NCBI GenBank assembly: GCA_017550525.1
Contig: JAFZOU010000039.1
Coordinates: 27,311-91,310 of the forward strand
Source of the DNA: Bacteroidales bacterium
GTDB lineage: Bacteria > Bacteroidota > Bacteroidia > Bacteroidales > UBA932
Direction: 5' to 3'
Length of the DNA: 64,000 nt
Position 1 is the first letter of the stretch. The number at the start of each line of letters is the position of its first letter. The notes beneath the pieces are model-generated. The model did no database searches. It saw only the letters and a list, made by a program, of their open reading frames with translations, and had not been told where the DNA came from. Of this stretch, positions 40,377-49,258 are shown piece by piece. Made by a program: the position numbers and the translations under genes.

Positions 40377-40480
40377 AATGTAAACGCTTGAATATATGCT
40401 AGTTATGTAAAATGCCCGCAATGATTTTCTTGCGGGCATTTTACATAACACGCTGTGTGTCAACTGATTGTGTTCAACGG
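40371..40480. repeat. 110-bp palindrome (family E), copy 4, at the RAYT 3' end
   Basis: It starts CTGTAAAATG, so it contains the last codon and stop of the RAYT gene, and ends TTCAACGG. The central stem AATGCCCGCAA/TTGCGGGCATT lies within the longer GTAAAATGCCCGCAA/TTGCGGGCATTTTAC. It lies between convergent RAYT and ftsZ. Confidence 0.9.
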
Positions 40481-40522
40481 CACAAGGGGCTGCAGTAGTA
40501 AGGCACCACTGTCTGGGGCCGA

Positions 40523-41758
40523 TCAGTGCTGCCGGCGAATGGCCGGGATGTTCTCGAGGTCGGCGGTGGGCTGACCGGGCTCTACGCAGAGCACGGGGCG
40601 CACATCTGTTGCGAAGTTGAAGCTGCGGGCGTTGTCGGAGTTGTTGTAGCCGATCTTGATGGTCTCAGTGGCTCCGGGAAGGGTTACCTCCGCACCGTGC
40701 TCGGACTGGTCCCACACAAAGTTCTCATCGATAATCACCAGGTTGCCAAGGTCCTTGTTGAGGCCAAGGCCGCCAAGGTCCATCTGGAAACCGGTTACAA
40801 TTGCGGTAATACGCACCTTGTCGCCGAATTCGGGATCGCTGTCCCAGATGATGCCCTTCTTGAAGTGATTGGCATCACCAGTATAGGCCGATATCATGTC
40901 GTCAATCTTCTCAAGGTCACTCATCTTGGCACCGTGCTCGTTGTTGCCGGTGGTGATGTTGAGGAGGACGTTCTTTGCGGTCTTTAGGTCGAAGTCATTG
41001 AGGAGCGGGCTCTCGAAAGCGCCTTTCACGGCATCCTGGAGGCGGTTGGGGCCGGTGCCCTCGCCACTTCCCATAAGAGCCATCCCGCTGCCGCGCATCA
41101 TCTTGCACACATCCTGGAAGTCAACGTTGATGTAGCCGGGCTTGGAGATGACCTCGATGATTCCGCGGACTGCTGTAGCCAGCACTTCATCGGCCTTGGG
41201 GAAGGCCTCCTGGATGAGGGTGTCCCCGAAGAATTGATACAGTTTCTCGTTATTGATGATAAGGAGGGAGTCTACGTTCTTTTCCAGCTCATGGATGCCG
41301 TCAACGGCCTTTGACTGGCTCTCGTTGCCCTCATTCTTGAACGGGATGGTGACAACTGCCACGGTAAGGATGCCGCGGTCCTTTGCCATCTTTGCGATGA
41401 CAGGGGATGCGCCTGTGCCCGTGCCGCCGCCCATACCGGCGGTGATGAAGAGCATCTTTGTGCCGCAGTCCAGTACCTTAGCGGCAATCTCGTCCTGGCT
41501 TTCCAGGGCGGCGTTACGGCCGGCGGTAGGGTCGGTACCCGCACCAAGGCCGTTATTGCCCATCTGGATCTTCACCGGGACCTCGCTGGTCTGGAGCGCC
41601 TGCGCATCAGTGTTGCACACTATGAAGCTGCAGCCCTGGATGTTCTGCCTGTACATGTAGTTCACGGCATTGCAGCCACCGCCGCCCACGCCGATAACCT
41701 TTATTATGGAGTTTTCCTTGCCCCAGTTGTCAGGGAAAATGTCTTTATCGATATTCAT
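40523..41758 (-). CDS. ftsZ: Cell division protein FtsZ
   Basis: FtsZ is the tubulin-like GTPase that forms the division ring. The protein has 411 residues. The N-terminal glycine-rich VIGVGGGGCNAVNYM, the tubulin signature GGGTGTGASP and the T7-loop region are present. The C-terminal conserved peptide NIPAIRRQ, which binds FtsA and other partners, is at the very end. It is the last gene of the dcw cluster, 11 bases after ftsA. Confidence 0.98.
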   Translation of the reverse strand: MNIDKDIFPDNWGKENSIIKVIGVGGGGCNAVNYMYRQNIQGCSFIVCNTDAQALQTSEVPVKIQMGNNGLGAGTDPTAGRNAALESQDEIAAKVLDCGTKMLFITAGMGGGTGTGASPVIAKMAKDRGILTVAVVTIPFKNEGNESQSKAVDGIHELEKNVDSLLIINNEKLYQFFGDTLIQEAFPKADEVLATAVRGIIEVISKPGYINVDFQDVCKMMRGSGMALMGSGEGTGPNRLQDAVKGAFESPLLNDFDLKTAKNVLLNITTGNNEHGAKMSDLEKIDDMISAYTGDANHFKKGIIWDSDPEFGDKVRITAIVTGFQMDLGGLGLNKDLGNLVIIDENFVWDQSEHGAEVTLPGATETIKIGYNNSDNARSFNFATDVRPVLCVEPGQPTADLENIPAIRRQH

Positions 41759-41769
41759 AACGTATCCTC

Positions 41770-43203
41770 CTACTGTTTGTTAGCCTCGTCGTAAATCTTG
41801 AGGGCGGTGTTTTCCACTGTGTTCCAGAAAATTGAAAGGAAGCCGGTCTTCTCTCCCTTGGGCTTAGGGACCTTCACTTTCTTAGTCTTCTTCTCCTTGG
41901 GCTTGGGGGTCTCTTCCACGGGACCCATATCCTCCGGAGCAAAGAGGGTGTCCACGGGAGTCTCATCCGTCACTTCCACCTCAATCGTTTCTTCCTCTTT
42001 TGGCTCCTCAGGCTTTTCGGGCACGCTCACGCAGTCCGGAAGCTTGTCTTCCTTGGCCGCCAGCACCATTCCTATGGCCGATGTTGCCGCAGTGCTGTAA
42101 ACCCCGCTTCCAACCGATGCGGAGAACATATAGCGGGGATAGCCCTTACGGACATCATACCCCGACATCTCCTTCACCAGGTTCACGAAGTTGGCCAGTT
42201 CCGCGCCGCCGCCGGTGATAACCACACCGCTGCGGAGGGAATTCTGCAGACCGCTCTCCTGGATGTGATAGAGCACGGCGCTCACGATTTCACGCGCGCG
42301 GCAGTCTACAACCTCTGAGATATAGCGCACCGGAACCTCCTTGAAGGGGTCTGTGGTGCGTATCTGAAGCACTTTCTCGCTGAGGGAAGCCAGTTTCCCG
42401 GGGAGGCAGGCGCCAAAACGCTTCTTGATTTTCTCTGCAAGATCGTCGGAGATGGAGCACTCCGTGCGGATGTCGTTGGTGATGCTCTTTCCTCCAAACG
42501 GAATGGAAGCGTAGTGCCTCATGATGCCGCCCTGATAGATGGCAATGGAGGTTACGCCGGCGCCAACGTCCACAAGAGCCACGCCGGAGGACATCTCCAC
42601 GGGGCTCAGGACCGTACGTGCAACCACGTCCGGAAGGAAATACTTCTTGGCTATTGCAATGCCCAGCTGATTGAAGATCTTGTCCAGGGAGACGGTAGCT
42701 CCGCGCTTGCCGATAAACACCTTGAAATTGCCTTCCAGGGCGCTGCTCAAAGTTCCTACAACCTCGCTTTCCACAAGCTGGATCTCGTCGTCTATCGAGA
42801 ACGACTGAGCCACGGCCCCGTACATGATCTGCTTCTCCGGATTGGGGAGGGGATAGGTCTCAAGGGCAATGGACTTGAGGGCCTGGACTTCTTCGGCCGA
42901 TATATACTCTTCCGGATTTGTGCGCTCTATGCGGCCGGAGGCGGTCACCTGGGTGACCTCGCTGCGGGGCATACCCACCACAACCTGCAGGATGTGGATC
43001 ATGAGCTCTTTCTCCGCCTCCGCAATTGCTTCCTTGAGGCGCTCGGATGCCTTCATGGGGTTGGTAATCATACTGGCCCTGATACCGTCCGAAGGCGTTT
43101 CCCTGTAATACACAATCTGGACGTCGTCGCCGATCACCCTGGCCACGCACAGTCCGAACTTGGAACTTCCAAGATCAATTGAGGCTATGTATTTCTCTTC
43201 CAT
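41770..43203 (-). CDS. ftsA: Cell division protein FtsA
   Basis: An actin-like membrane tether for FtsZ with 477 residues. The phosphate-1 loop is in IASIDLGSSKFGLCVA and the conserved VVITGGGAELANF block is the phosphate-2 region. After residue about 385 a Glu/Lys/Pro-rich linker leads to a C-terminal amphipathic helix (FLSIFWNTVENTALKIYDEA), the membrane-targeting sequence. The linker makes it longer than E. coli FtsA (420), as is usual in Bacteroidota. The gaps to ftsQ and ftsZ are 14 and 11 bases. Confidence 0.96.
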   Translation of the reverse strand: MEEKYIASIDLGSSKFGLCVARVIGDDVQIVYYRETPSDGIRASMITNPMKASERLKEAIAEAEKELMIHILQVVVGMPRSEVTQVTASGRIERTNPEEYISAEEVQALKSIALETYPLPNPEKQIMYGAVAQSFSIDDEIQLVESEVVGTLSSALEGNFKVFIGKRGATVSLDKIFNQLGIAIAKKYFLPDVVARTVLSPVEMSSGVALVDVGAGVTSIAIYQGGIMRHYASIPFGGKSITNDIRTECSISDDLAEKIKKRFGACLPGKLASLSEKVLQIRTTDPFKEVPVRYISEVVDCRAREIVSAVLYHIQESGLQNSLRSGVVITGGGAELANFVNLVKEMSGYDVRKGYPRYMFSASVGSGVYSTAATSAIGMVLAAKEDKLPDCVSVPEKPEEPKEEETIEVEVTDETPVDTLFAPEDMGPVEETPKPKEKKTKKVKVPKPKGEKTGFLSIFWNTVENTALKIYDEANKQ

Positions 43204-43217
43204 ATATGGTTATTGTT

Positions 43218-44006
43218 TTATTTTCTGCAAACAAGTTGTCCGCCGTAGCGGAGATCCACCGTGCTGTAATAGCCGGGCTCCTTTGCCGGCACCACGGTGT
43301 CATAGTACCTTCCCATGAGGTAAAGTTTCTCTTCCACATTCACCGGCTGCCCAAAGAGGAAACGCTCCTTCCCCTCAAGCGGGAAAAGGATCAGGTCTCC
43401 GTCGGCCGATGCCGTGATCCTTCTTATATCCTTCTCCCACACCGTGCCCTTCATGGAGGCCACAAGGTGTAGGATACGGTCCATCCACTCCTTGTGGGAG
43501 GGGTCCGTAAGGGCTCCCTTATAACCTTTGGGCACGCGGAAGGGGAGTTTTCCGTCCACAACGGGGACAGGTACGCTGCCGCGTTCCTGGAGCGGGAAGA
43601 TGAAGCCTTCGGAATCGGCATAAAAACCACCGTTTCCGTCGTCAAAGCGCACAAGCGGCTCCCTTTGGGACAGTTCTACGTGGAGGATGCCGTCATCGGT
43701 GAGCCAGGCCTCACAGTGCTTAACGGCGCTGTGCCCTGTCACGATGCTCTCTATACGCGTAAGGTCCACGCTGTCCAGAGGCAGCCCTGCATATGCGCGA
43801 TACTCATTGTCAAGCCACTTCTCTATGTCCTCCCGGCCCACGAAGTTCCTCTGAATAGAATCCGTCACAATCACGTCCAGGGTGCCTTTACCCTGGCACG
43901 TGCGCGTGCGGAGCGCGCTGCGTGACATCCGGAGCGTGAAACTCCAGAGTATCATGCAGGCCACAATCAGAAGAAGGCCAAGGCCGCGACGGACTATCGG
44001 CTTCAT
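43218..44006 (-). CDS. ftsQ: Cell division protein FtsQ (POTRA domain)
   Basis: The protein has 262 residues. A short basic cytoplasmic start is followed by a single membrane helix (about 7-24, LGLLLIVACMILWSFTL), then a POTRA-like domain (VTDSIQRNFVGREDIEKWL) and a FtsQ beta domain. In the divisome it links FtsL/FtsB to the ring. The assignment rests on topology and on its place between murC and ftsA, the normal ftsQ position; sequence similarity in this family is low. It overlaps murC by 4 bases. Confidence 0.88.
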   Translation of the reverse strand: MKPIVRRGLGLLLIVACMILWSFTLRMSRSALRTRTCQGKGTLDVIVTDSIQRNFVGREDIEKWLDNEYRAYAGLPLDSVDLTRIESIVTGHSAVKHCEAWLTDDGILHVELSQREPLVRFDDGNGGFYADSEGFIFPLQERGSVPVPVVDGKLPFRVPKGYKGALTDPSHKEWMDRILHLVASMKGTVWEKDIRRITASADGDLILFPLEGKERFLFGQPVNVEEKLYLMGRYYDTVVPAKEPGYYSTVDLRYGGQLVCRK

Positions 44007-45352
44007 AATCTATTTTTAAGCAGTTCAGTTATAGGCTCAATGAACCGGTCAATGTTTCCGGCGCCAAAGCTCACAAGCACGTCAAGGGGCTCCTGGGCCA
44101 GATAATCCATCAGTTCCTCTTTCTTGAGAAGAACCTTCTCAGGGGCGGTCACATCCTTGAAAATGATTTCGGAAGTGACTCCGGGAATTGGCTCCTCGCG
44201 GGCGGGATAGATGTCAAGGAGGATAAGCTTATCAACCTTTGAAAGGGCCGCTGCAAACTCTGGGGCAAAGTCCCTTGTGCGGGTGTAAAGGTGCGGCTGG
44301 AAAATGGCCGTCAGTTTGCGCCCCGGGAAAATATCCCTCATGGAGGATATGGCCGATGCAAGCTCTGCCGGATGATGGGCGTAGTCGTCAATATAGGACA
44401 GCCTGGGGCTGTTCACGTGCACTTCCAGGCGGCGCTTTACGCCTTCAAATGTGCCGATAGCAGCCTTCACCGCCGCGGGCTCAATCCCGTAGGAAAGGGC
44501 GATTGCGGCCGCTGCAACGCTGTTTTCGGCGTTCACCCAGCCGGGGGCGCCAACGCGGACATCCTCAATCACGCCACCCGGATAATGGAGGTCGTAGTGG
44601 AAATAACCGCACTGGTCCGGATGGGGATTTCCGGCATAGAAATCGGCCGATGAATCCGTGTAGTGATAACTGAGGAGGCGTGCCTTCGTATCGGCCTGGA
44701 CAATGGGCGTTCCAAGCTTTGCGATGAGGGTCCCGCTCACCTGCGACGCGAATGCCTTGAAGGCCTCCACCACATGGGCATAATCCCCGTAGATGTCCAG
44801 GTGATCCGGATCTACTGCCGTGATCACCGCAATCTCCGGGTAGAGTTGAAGGAAGGACCGGTCAAACTCATCGGCCTCCGCTACCACGGTATTGGTTTTG
44901 GACATCAGGAGATTGGTTCCGTAGTTACGGGAAATACCGCCAAGGAAGGCGCTGCAGCCTTCGCCGCAGGCGGTGAGAATATGCGCTGTAAGGGTGCTGG
45001 TGGTGGTTTTTCCGTGCGTTCCGGCAACCGCCAGGCATCTCTGGCCGCGGGCAATTTCCCCAAGGGTGCGGGAGCGTTTCAGGAGCGCGTAACCGCCCTC
45101 GCGGGCCTTCACCAGTTCTCCAAGATCGGCCGGGATTGCCGGCGTATAAACCACCAGGGTCTCGTTTACGTCGGAGGGGATTAGGTCCGGACGGTCCTCG
45201 TAGTGGACGGAGATCCCTTCCGCCTCAAGCTGCCCCGTGAGCTCCGACGGCGTGCGGTCATACCCCGCCACGTTGAAGCCCTTGAACTTGTAGTACCTGG
45301 CCAGCGCGGACATTCCAATTCCGCCGATGCCTATGAAATAAACATTCTTCAT
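44003..45352 (-). CDS. murC: UDP-N-acetylmuramate--L-alanine ligase
   Basis: MurC adds L-Ala to UDP-MurNAc in the cytoplasm. The protein has 449 residues. The N-terminal Rossmann motif is GIGGIGMSALARYY, the ATP loop GTHGKTTTSTLTAH, and the Mur-ligase segments EADEFDRSFL and DDYAHHPAE are present. The coding strand follows murG after a 48-base gap that holds a REP-like palindrome, the only sizeable gap within the dcw cluster downstream of mraZ. Confidence 0.97.
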   Translation of the reverse strand: MKNVYFIGIGGIGMSALARYYKFKGFNVAGYDRTPSELTGQLEAEGISVHYEDRPDLIPSDVNETLVVYTPAIPADLGELVKAREGGYALLKRSRTLGEIARGQRCLAVAGTHGKTTTSTLTAHILTACGEGCSAFLGGISRNYGTNLLMSKTNTVVAEADEFDRSFLQLYPEIAVITAVDPDHLDIYGDYAHVVEAFKAFASQVSGTLIAKLGTPIVQADTKARLLSYHYTDSSADFYAGNPHPDQCGYFHYDLHYPGGVIEDVRVGAPGWVNAENSVAAAAIALSYGIEPAAVKAAIGTFEGVKRRLEVHVNSPRLSYIDDYAHHPAELASAISSMRDIFPGRKLTAIFQPHLYTRTRDFAPEFAAALSKVDKLILLDIYPAREEPIPGVTSEIIFKDVTAPEKVLLKKEELMDYLAQEPLDVLVSFGAGNIDRFIEPITELLKNRL

Positions 45353-45366
45353 ATTTATTCTATTTT

Positions 45367-45394
45367 GAGATTTCTCGACTTCGCTCGAAATGAC
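45367..45394 (-). repeat. REP-like palindrome (GTCATTTCGAGC variant) between murG and murC
   Basis: On the minus strand the ends are GTCATTTC and GAAATCTC around a TCGAGCGAAGTCGA stem. It shares its GTCAT/ATCTC ends with the CCCGG-type copies. Confidence 0.75.
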
Positions 45395-45400
45395 AAAACC

Positions 45401-46537
45401 TTATACTAACTTATAAATCTCGTCACAAATAACCTGGGCGGCATTCCTGAGGGCCATTGCCTCTGCGTTTTTGGCCAGCGAGGCAAGTTTCAGGGGACTC
45501 CCAAGAAGGCCGATAGCCGTAGGAAGGAGCTCATCAATAGCCTCCGAGTCTTTCACAAGGAGGGCCGCTTCCCTACGGACAAGGGCCATAGCATTATGCG
45601 TCTGATGGTCCTCGGCAACGTTGGGGGAGGGGACAAACACTGTGGGCTTACCCATGGCGCAGAGCTCGCTCACGGTGCTGGCGCCGCTACGGGAAATCAC
45701 TACATCGGCCGCAGCGTAGGCAAGGTCCATCCTCTGGATAAAGTCAAAGTGCTTAATGCCCTTGACGTCCGGATGGGCGGCCATAAACTCATCTGTGGAG
45801 GCCTTGTAGTACTTTCCGCACTGCCATATCACCTCCAGGTCTTCTCCGCCGGGGCAGCCGTCCTGGATCCAGTGCATCATTGCCCTGTTGAGGGTGCCGC
45901 TGCCAAGGCTTCCGCCCACTACAAATAGGTGCTTCTTCTGCGGATCCAGTCCGTAAAACTCCATAGCCTGAGCTTTCTGCTCCGGTGTGGAGGGCTTGGA
46001 GACATCCTTACGGATAGGGTTTCCGCTCATCACTATTTTATCGGCCGGGAAAAACTTCTCCATCCCTTCATAGGCCACGCATATGCTTTGGACGCGGGAT
46101 CCAAGCATCTTGTTGGTAAGGCCTGCAAAGCCGTTCTGCTCCTGGATCACGGCGGGAATCTTCATCCCCGTGGCGGCCCAGAGAAGGGGAGCGCTGGCGT
46201 AACCGCCCACGCCCACAACTACATCAGGCTTGAATTCCTTAACCACCTTCTTTGCAGCCCTGAGGCTTTGAAGGAGCTTGAACGGGGCCTTTAGGTCGTT
46301 CACAATGTTCCGGAGGTTAAGCTGCCTCTGAAGGCCCACTACGGGAAGGCCTACAATCTTGTAGCCGGCGGCTGGAACCTTCTCCATCTCCATCTTTCCA
46401 TCGGCCCCTACAAAGAGGATCTCCGTGTCAGGATTCAGTTCCTTCAGTTTGTCCGCGATGGAGATAGCCGGGAAGATGTGCCCTCCCGTGCCTCCGCCGC
46501 TCACAATGGCCCTTATGGCTTTGTACTCTTTGCTCAT
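45401..46537 (-). CDS. murG: UDP-GlcNAc:lipid I N-acetylglucosaminyltransferase
   Basis: MurG converts lipid I to lipid II at the inner face of the membrane. The protein has 378 residues. The N-terminal loop is SGGGTGGHIFPAISIA, the second glycine loop is in VVGGSLGSGTLNRAM, and the nucleotide-sugar site is ISRSGASTVSELCAMGKPTVFVP. The ATG at 46537 overlaps the ftsW stop as ATGA; an upstream in-frame ATG at 46558 would lie within ftsW and is less likely. Confidence 0.97.
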   Translation of the reverse strand: MSKEYKAIRAIVSGGGTGGHIFPAISIADKLKELNPDTEILFVGADGKMEMEKVPAAGYKIVGLPVVGLQRQLNLRNIVNDLKAPFKLLQSLRAAKKVVKEFKPDVVVGVGGYASAPLLWAATGMKIPAVIQEQNGFAGLTNKMLGSRVQSICVAYEGMEKFFPADKIVMSGNPIRKDVSKPSTPEQKAQAMEFYGLDPQKKHLFVVGGSLGSGTLNRAMMHWIQDGCPGGEDLEVIWQCGKYYKASTDEFMAAHPDVKGIKHFDFIQRMDLAYAAADVVISRSGASTVSELCAMGKPTVFVPSPNVAEDHQTHNAMALVRREAALLVKDSEAIDELLPTAIGLLGSPLKLASLAKNAEAMALRNAAQVICDEIYKLV

Positions 46538-47916
46538 ACGCTTGCGCTTTGCGTCCACTCGTCGTCGTGGACAATTATCTGTTCGGCTTCGGCTTCCGCC
46601 TCACGCCTTGCAATATTTTCCTTTGCATCCTTGGAGATGGACAGCAGTATGCCGAATACAATGCTGAACACCAGCAGGGAGTTTGTTCCGTGACTCACCA
46701 GGGGGAGAGTCTGGCCGGTCTGAGGCACGAACGGCAGGTGCACGTTCACTGCCATGTGCATGAAGGCCTGGCCCGTGACCAGGATGATGAGTCCCGTCAC
46801 AATCATCTTGTCGTAGTATTTGTCGCACTCCTTCGCAACCAGGGTGCCCCTGGCAAGGAGGCTGAAGTACAGAAGGATGATAAGGACTGCCCCTATTATG
46901 CCGCTTTCCTCAATTATGAAGCTGAACATGTAGTCTCCAAAGATGACGGGAGTTGCATATTTCTGCGTGCTGTTGCCTATTCCCTTTCCAAAGACGCCGC
47001 CTTCCTTTATGGCCAGGAGGGCGCTCACGGGCTGTTTCAGTTCATCCCTGGCGTCGTTGAAATCCTTTGACCCGCGGGGGGAGGAAAGGAGCTTTTGCAT
47101 AACGGCGTCGTCGTCCTGCGTGATGCGGGATATGGCGGTGCCGATGCGGCTTTCCTTGAGGAGTCCCGCCTTGTAGGCAAGGAGCATTGCCCCAACACCA
47201 ACCACCAGGGCCAGCACCATAATCCCTATGTCCTTTCCGTCAATTCCGCCCACAAGGATCATCAGGACCATTATGAGGCCGATGAAAAGGGCCGATGAAT
47301 TGGACCCCATCATGACCATGAACGTGGTGAGGAAGATGGGAAGGTAGATGTAGAACATCTTCTGCCAGAAATCCTTCTCCAGGAATCCCAGCCTCTGAGG
47401 GTATTTCCATGCCAGCCAGGGCAGGAAGGTGAAGCCGTGGCGCTTGAAAGTATCCAGCGCCCAGCCAAGATACATAATCATGAACACCTTCACAAACTCA
47501 TATACGTGGATCTGTTTCCCGGCAACCACAAGGATACGGCGCGCTCCGTTTATGGAACCGGCCTTGACTATTCCAAGGTTGAGATTGAGAACCAGAATGA
47601 TGAGAATGCCGAAGGTTACCGCAAAGCCCAGCATGGAGAGCCTGCGGTATATTTCCACACGGCCGAAGAAGTACAGCAGGAAGATGAAGATAAAGCCCAT
47701 GGCAACGGCCTTCAGCTGGTCCAGCATGATGTCCATGCGGCCAGTCCCCAGCTCCCTTGCAAGGAGAGGGGTGGAGCTGAAGACGGACACCACGGACACC
47801 AACATCAGGAACAGGGCAATCAGGAGGATTACCTTGTCTCCGGTAAAGCGGTCCATGAGGTTGAAAAGTGACCCCAGGCGGCCTTCTTCTTTCTTTTCTT
47901 CCTTAACTTCTGCCAT
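46534..47916 (-). CDS. ftsW: Lipid II polymerase FtsW (SEDS family)
   Basis: A SEDS glycosyltransferase of division with 460 residues and about ten membrane segments. Conserved pieces are INGARRILVVAGKQIHVYEFVK, the loop IGNSTQKYATPVIFGDYMFSFIIEESG, and LPFVPQTGQTLPLVSHGTNSLL near the end. It partners the transpeptidase encoded at 52056. The gene lies between murD and murG, the standard place. A C-terminal cytoplasmic tail rich in Glu and Ala follows the last helix. Confidence 0.95.
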   Translation of the reverse strand: MAEVKEEKKEEGRLGSLFNLMDRFTGDKVILLIALFLMLVSVVSVFSSTPLLARELGTGRMDIMLDQLKAVAMGFIFIFLLYFFGRVEIYRRLSMLGFAVTFGILIILVLNLNLGIVKAGSINGARRILVVAGKQIHVYEFVKVFMIMYLGWALDTFKRHGFTFLPWLAWKYPQRLGFLEKDFWQKMFYIYLPIFLTTFMVMMGSNSSALFIGLIMVLMILVGGIDGKDIGIMVLALVVGVGAMLLAYKAGLLKESRIGTAISRITQDDDAVMQKLLSSPRGSKDFNDARDELKQPVSALLAIKEGGVFGKGIGNSTQKYATPVIFGDYMFSFIIEESGIIGAVLIILLYFSLLARGTLVAKECDKYYDKMIVTGLIILVTGQAFMHMAVNVHLPFVPQTGQTLPLVSHGTNSLLVFSIVFGILLSISKDAKENIARREAEAEAEQIIVHDDEWTQSASV

Positions 47917-47921
47917 ATATA

Positions 47922-49256
47922 CTAGAGGTTACGGACGGCAGCCTTGAACTGCTCTCCGCGGTCTTCGTAATTCTTGAAAAGGTCAAAGCTGGCGCAGCAG
48001 GGGGAGAGGAGCACCACGTCTCCGGCATCGGCCATTGCGGCAGCCTTCTGCACGGCCTCGCGGGCGCTCAGGGCATCCTCCATACGGGATACCATGCCGC
48101 CAAAGGCCTCATGGATCTTCTTGTTGTCCACACCAAGGCAAACGATGCCCTTCACTTTCTCCCTCACAAGGTCATTCAGAACGCTGTAATCGTTGCCCTT
48201 GTCAGTGCCGCCAAGGATCCACACCACGGGGCGTTTCTGGCACTCAAGGGCGTACCAGGCGCTGTCTACGTTTGTGGCCTTGGAGTCATTGATATAGAGG
48301 ACGTCCTTGATGCTCAGGACAGGCTCCAGACGGTGCTCTATGGGCTTGAAGGTGGCAAGGGAGTTACGGATAACGTCACTCTCAATGCCTGTTGCCTTAG
48401 CCGCCAGGGCTGCTGCCATGGAGTTATACACATTGTGCTTTCCGCCAAGGGCAAGGCTCTCCAGGAACACGTCTGTCTCTTCCTCGTCCACGCGCACAAT
48501 CATCTTGTTCTCACGGATGAAGGCGCCCTGCTCCAGTTCCTTCTCCTGGGAGAAGGGGAGCATCTTGCAGCGCAGGACTATCTTTGAGAGGTGTCCAACG
48601 GTAATCTCGTCGTCGGAGTCAAAGATGAAGCAGTCATCCTCACGGAGATTGCGGGTTATGTTGAACTTGGCATTGACGTAGTTCTCCATCTTGTGGTCGT
48701 AGCGGTCAAGATGGTCGGGGGTGATGTTGGTGATGATGGCAATGTCCGGACGGAAGTCACGGATGTCGTCCAGCTGGAAACTGGAGATCTCAAGCACGTA
48801 GTAGTCAAAGTGCTCGGTAGCCACCTGATAGGCATAGCTCTGGCCGATATTTCCGCCGAGGCCCACGTTGAGGCCCGCATTCTTCAGGAGGTAGTAGATG
48901 AGGGATGTGGTTGTGGTCTTGCCGTTGGATCCGGTGATGCAGATCTTCTTTGCAGAGTCAAATCGGCTTGCAAATTCAATCTCTGAGATAACGGGGATGC
49001 CGTTTTCCTTCACCTTCTGCACCATGGGCACGGTGCCGGGGATGCCGGGGGATTTCACCACCTCATCGGCATTAAGGATGAGCTCCTCCGTATGCTGACC
49101 CTGCTCAAAGGGGATGTCCCACTTGCGGAGGGTATCGGCATAACTATCCTTGATCTGTCCCTTGTCGGAGAGGAACACATCAAATCCTTTCACTTTTGCC
49201 AGAACTGCAGCGCCAACACCTGATTCTGCGCCGCCTAAAACAACTACTCTTGCCAT
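47922..49256 (-). CDS. murD: UDP-N-acetylmuramoyl-L-alanine--D-glutamate ligase
   Basis: MurD adds D-Glu to the growing stem peptide. The protein has 444 residues. The N-terminal VVLGGAESGVGAAVLAKVKG, the ATP loop GSNGKTTTTSLIYYLL, NITPDHLDRYDH and the C-terminal LLSPCCASFDLFKNYEDRGEQF are family motifs. It lies between mraY (2-base gap) and ftsW (5-base gap). Confidence 0.97.
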   Translation of the reverse strand: MARVVVLGGAESGVGAAVLAKVKGFDVFLSDKGQIKDSYADTLRKWDIPFEQGQHTEELILNADEVVKSPGIPGTVPMVQKVKENGIPVISEIEFASRFDSAKKICITGSNGKTTTTSLIYYLLKNAGLNVGLGGNIGQSYAYQVATEHFDYYVLEISSFQLDDIRDFRPDIAIITNITPDHLDRYDHKMENYVNAKFNITRNLREDDCFIFDSDDEITVGHLSKIVLRCKMLPFSQEKELEQGAFIRENKMIVRVDEEETDVFLESLALGGKHNVYNSMAAALAAKATGIESDVIRNSLATFKPIEHRLEPVLSIKDVLYINDSKATNVDSAWYALECQKRPVVWILGGTDKGNDYSVLNDLVREKVKGIVCLGVDNKKIHEAFGGMVSRMEDALSAREAVQKAAAMADAGDVVLLSPCCASFDLFKNYEDRGEQFKAAVRNL

Positions 49257-49258
49257 AA

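Noticed and set aside
36307-40480. Family E repeats as integron attC sites or a CRISPR array
   Set aside because: They lie at unrelated gene ends, are not arrayed with cassettes or regular spacers, and there is no integrase or cas gene in the window.
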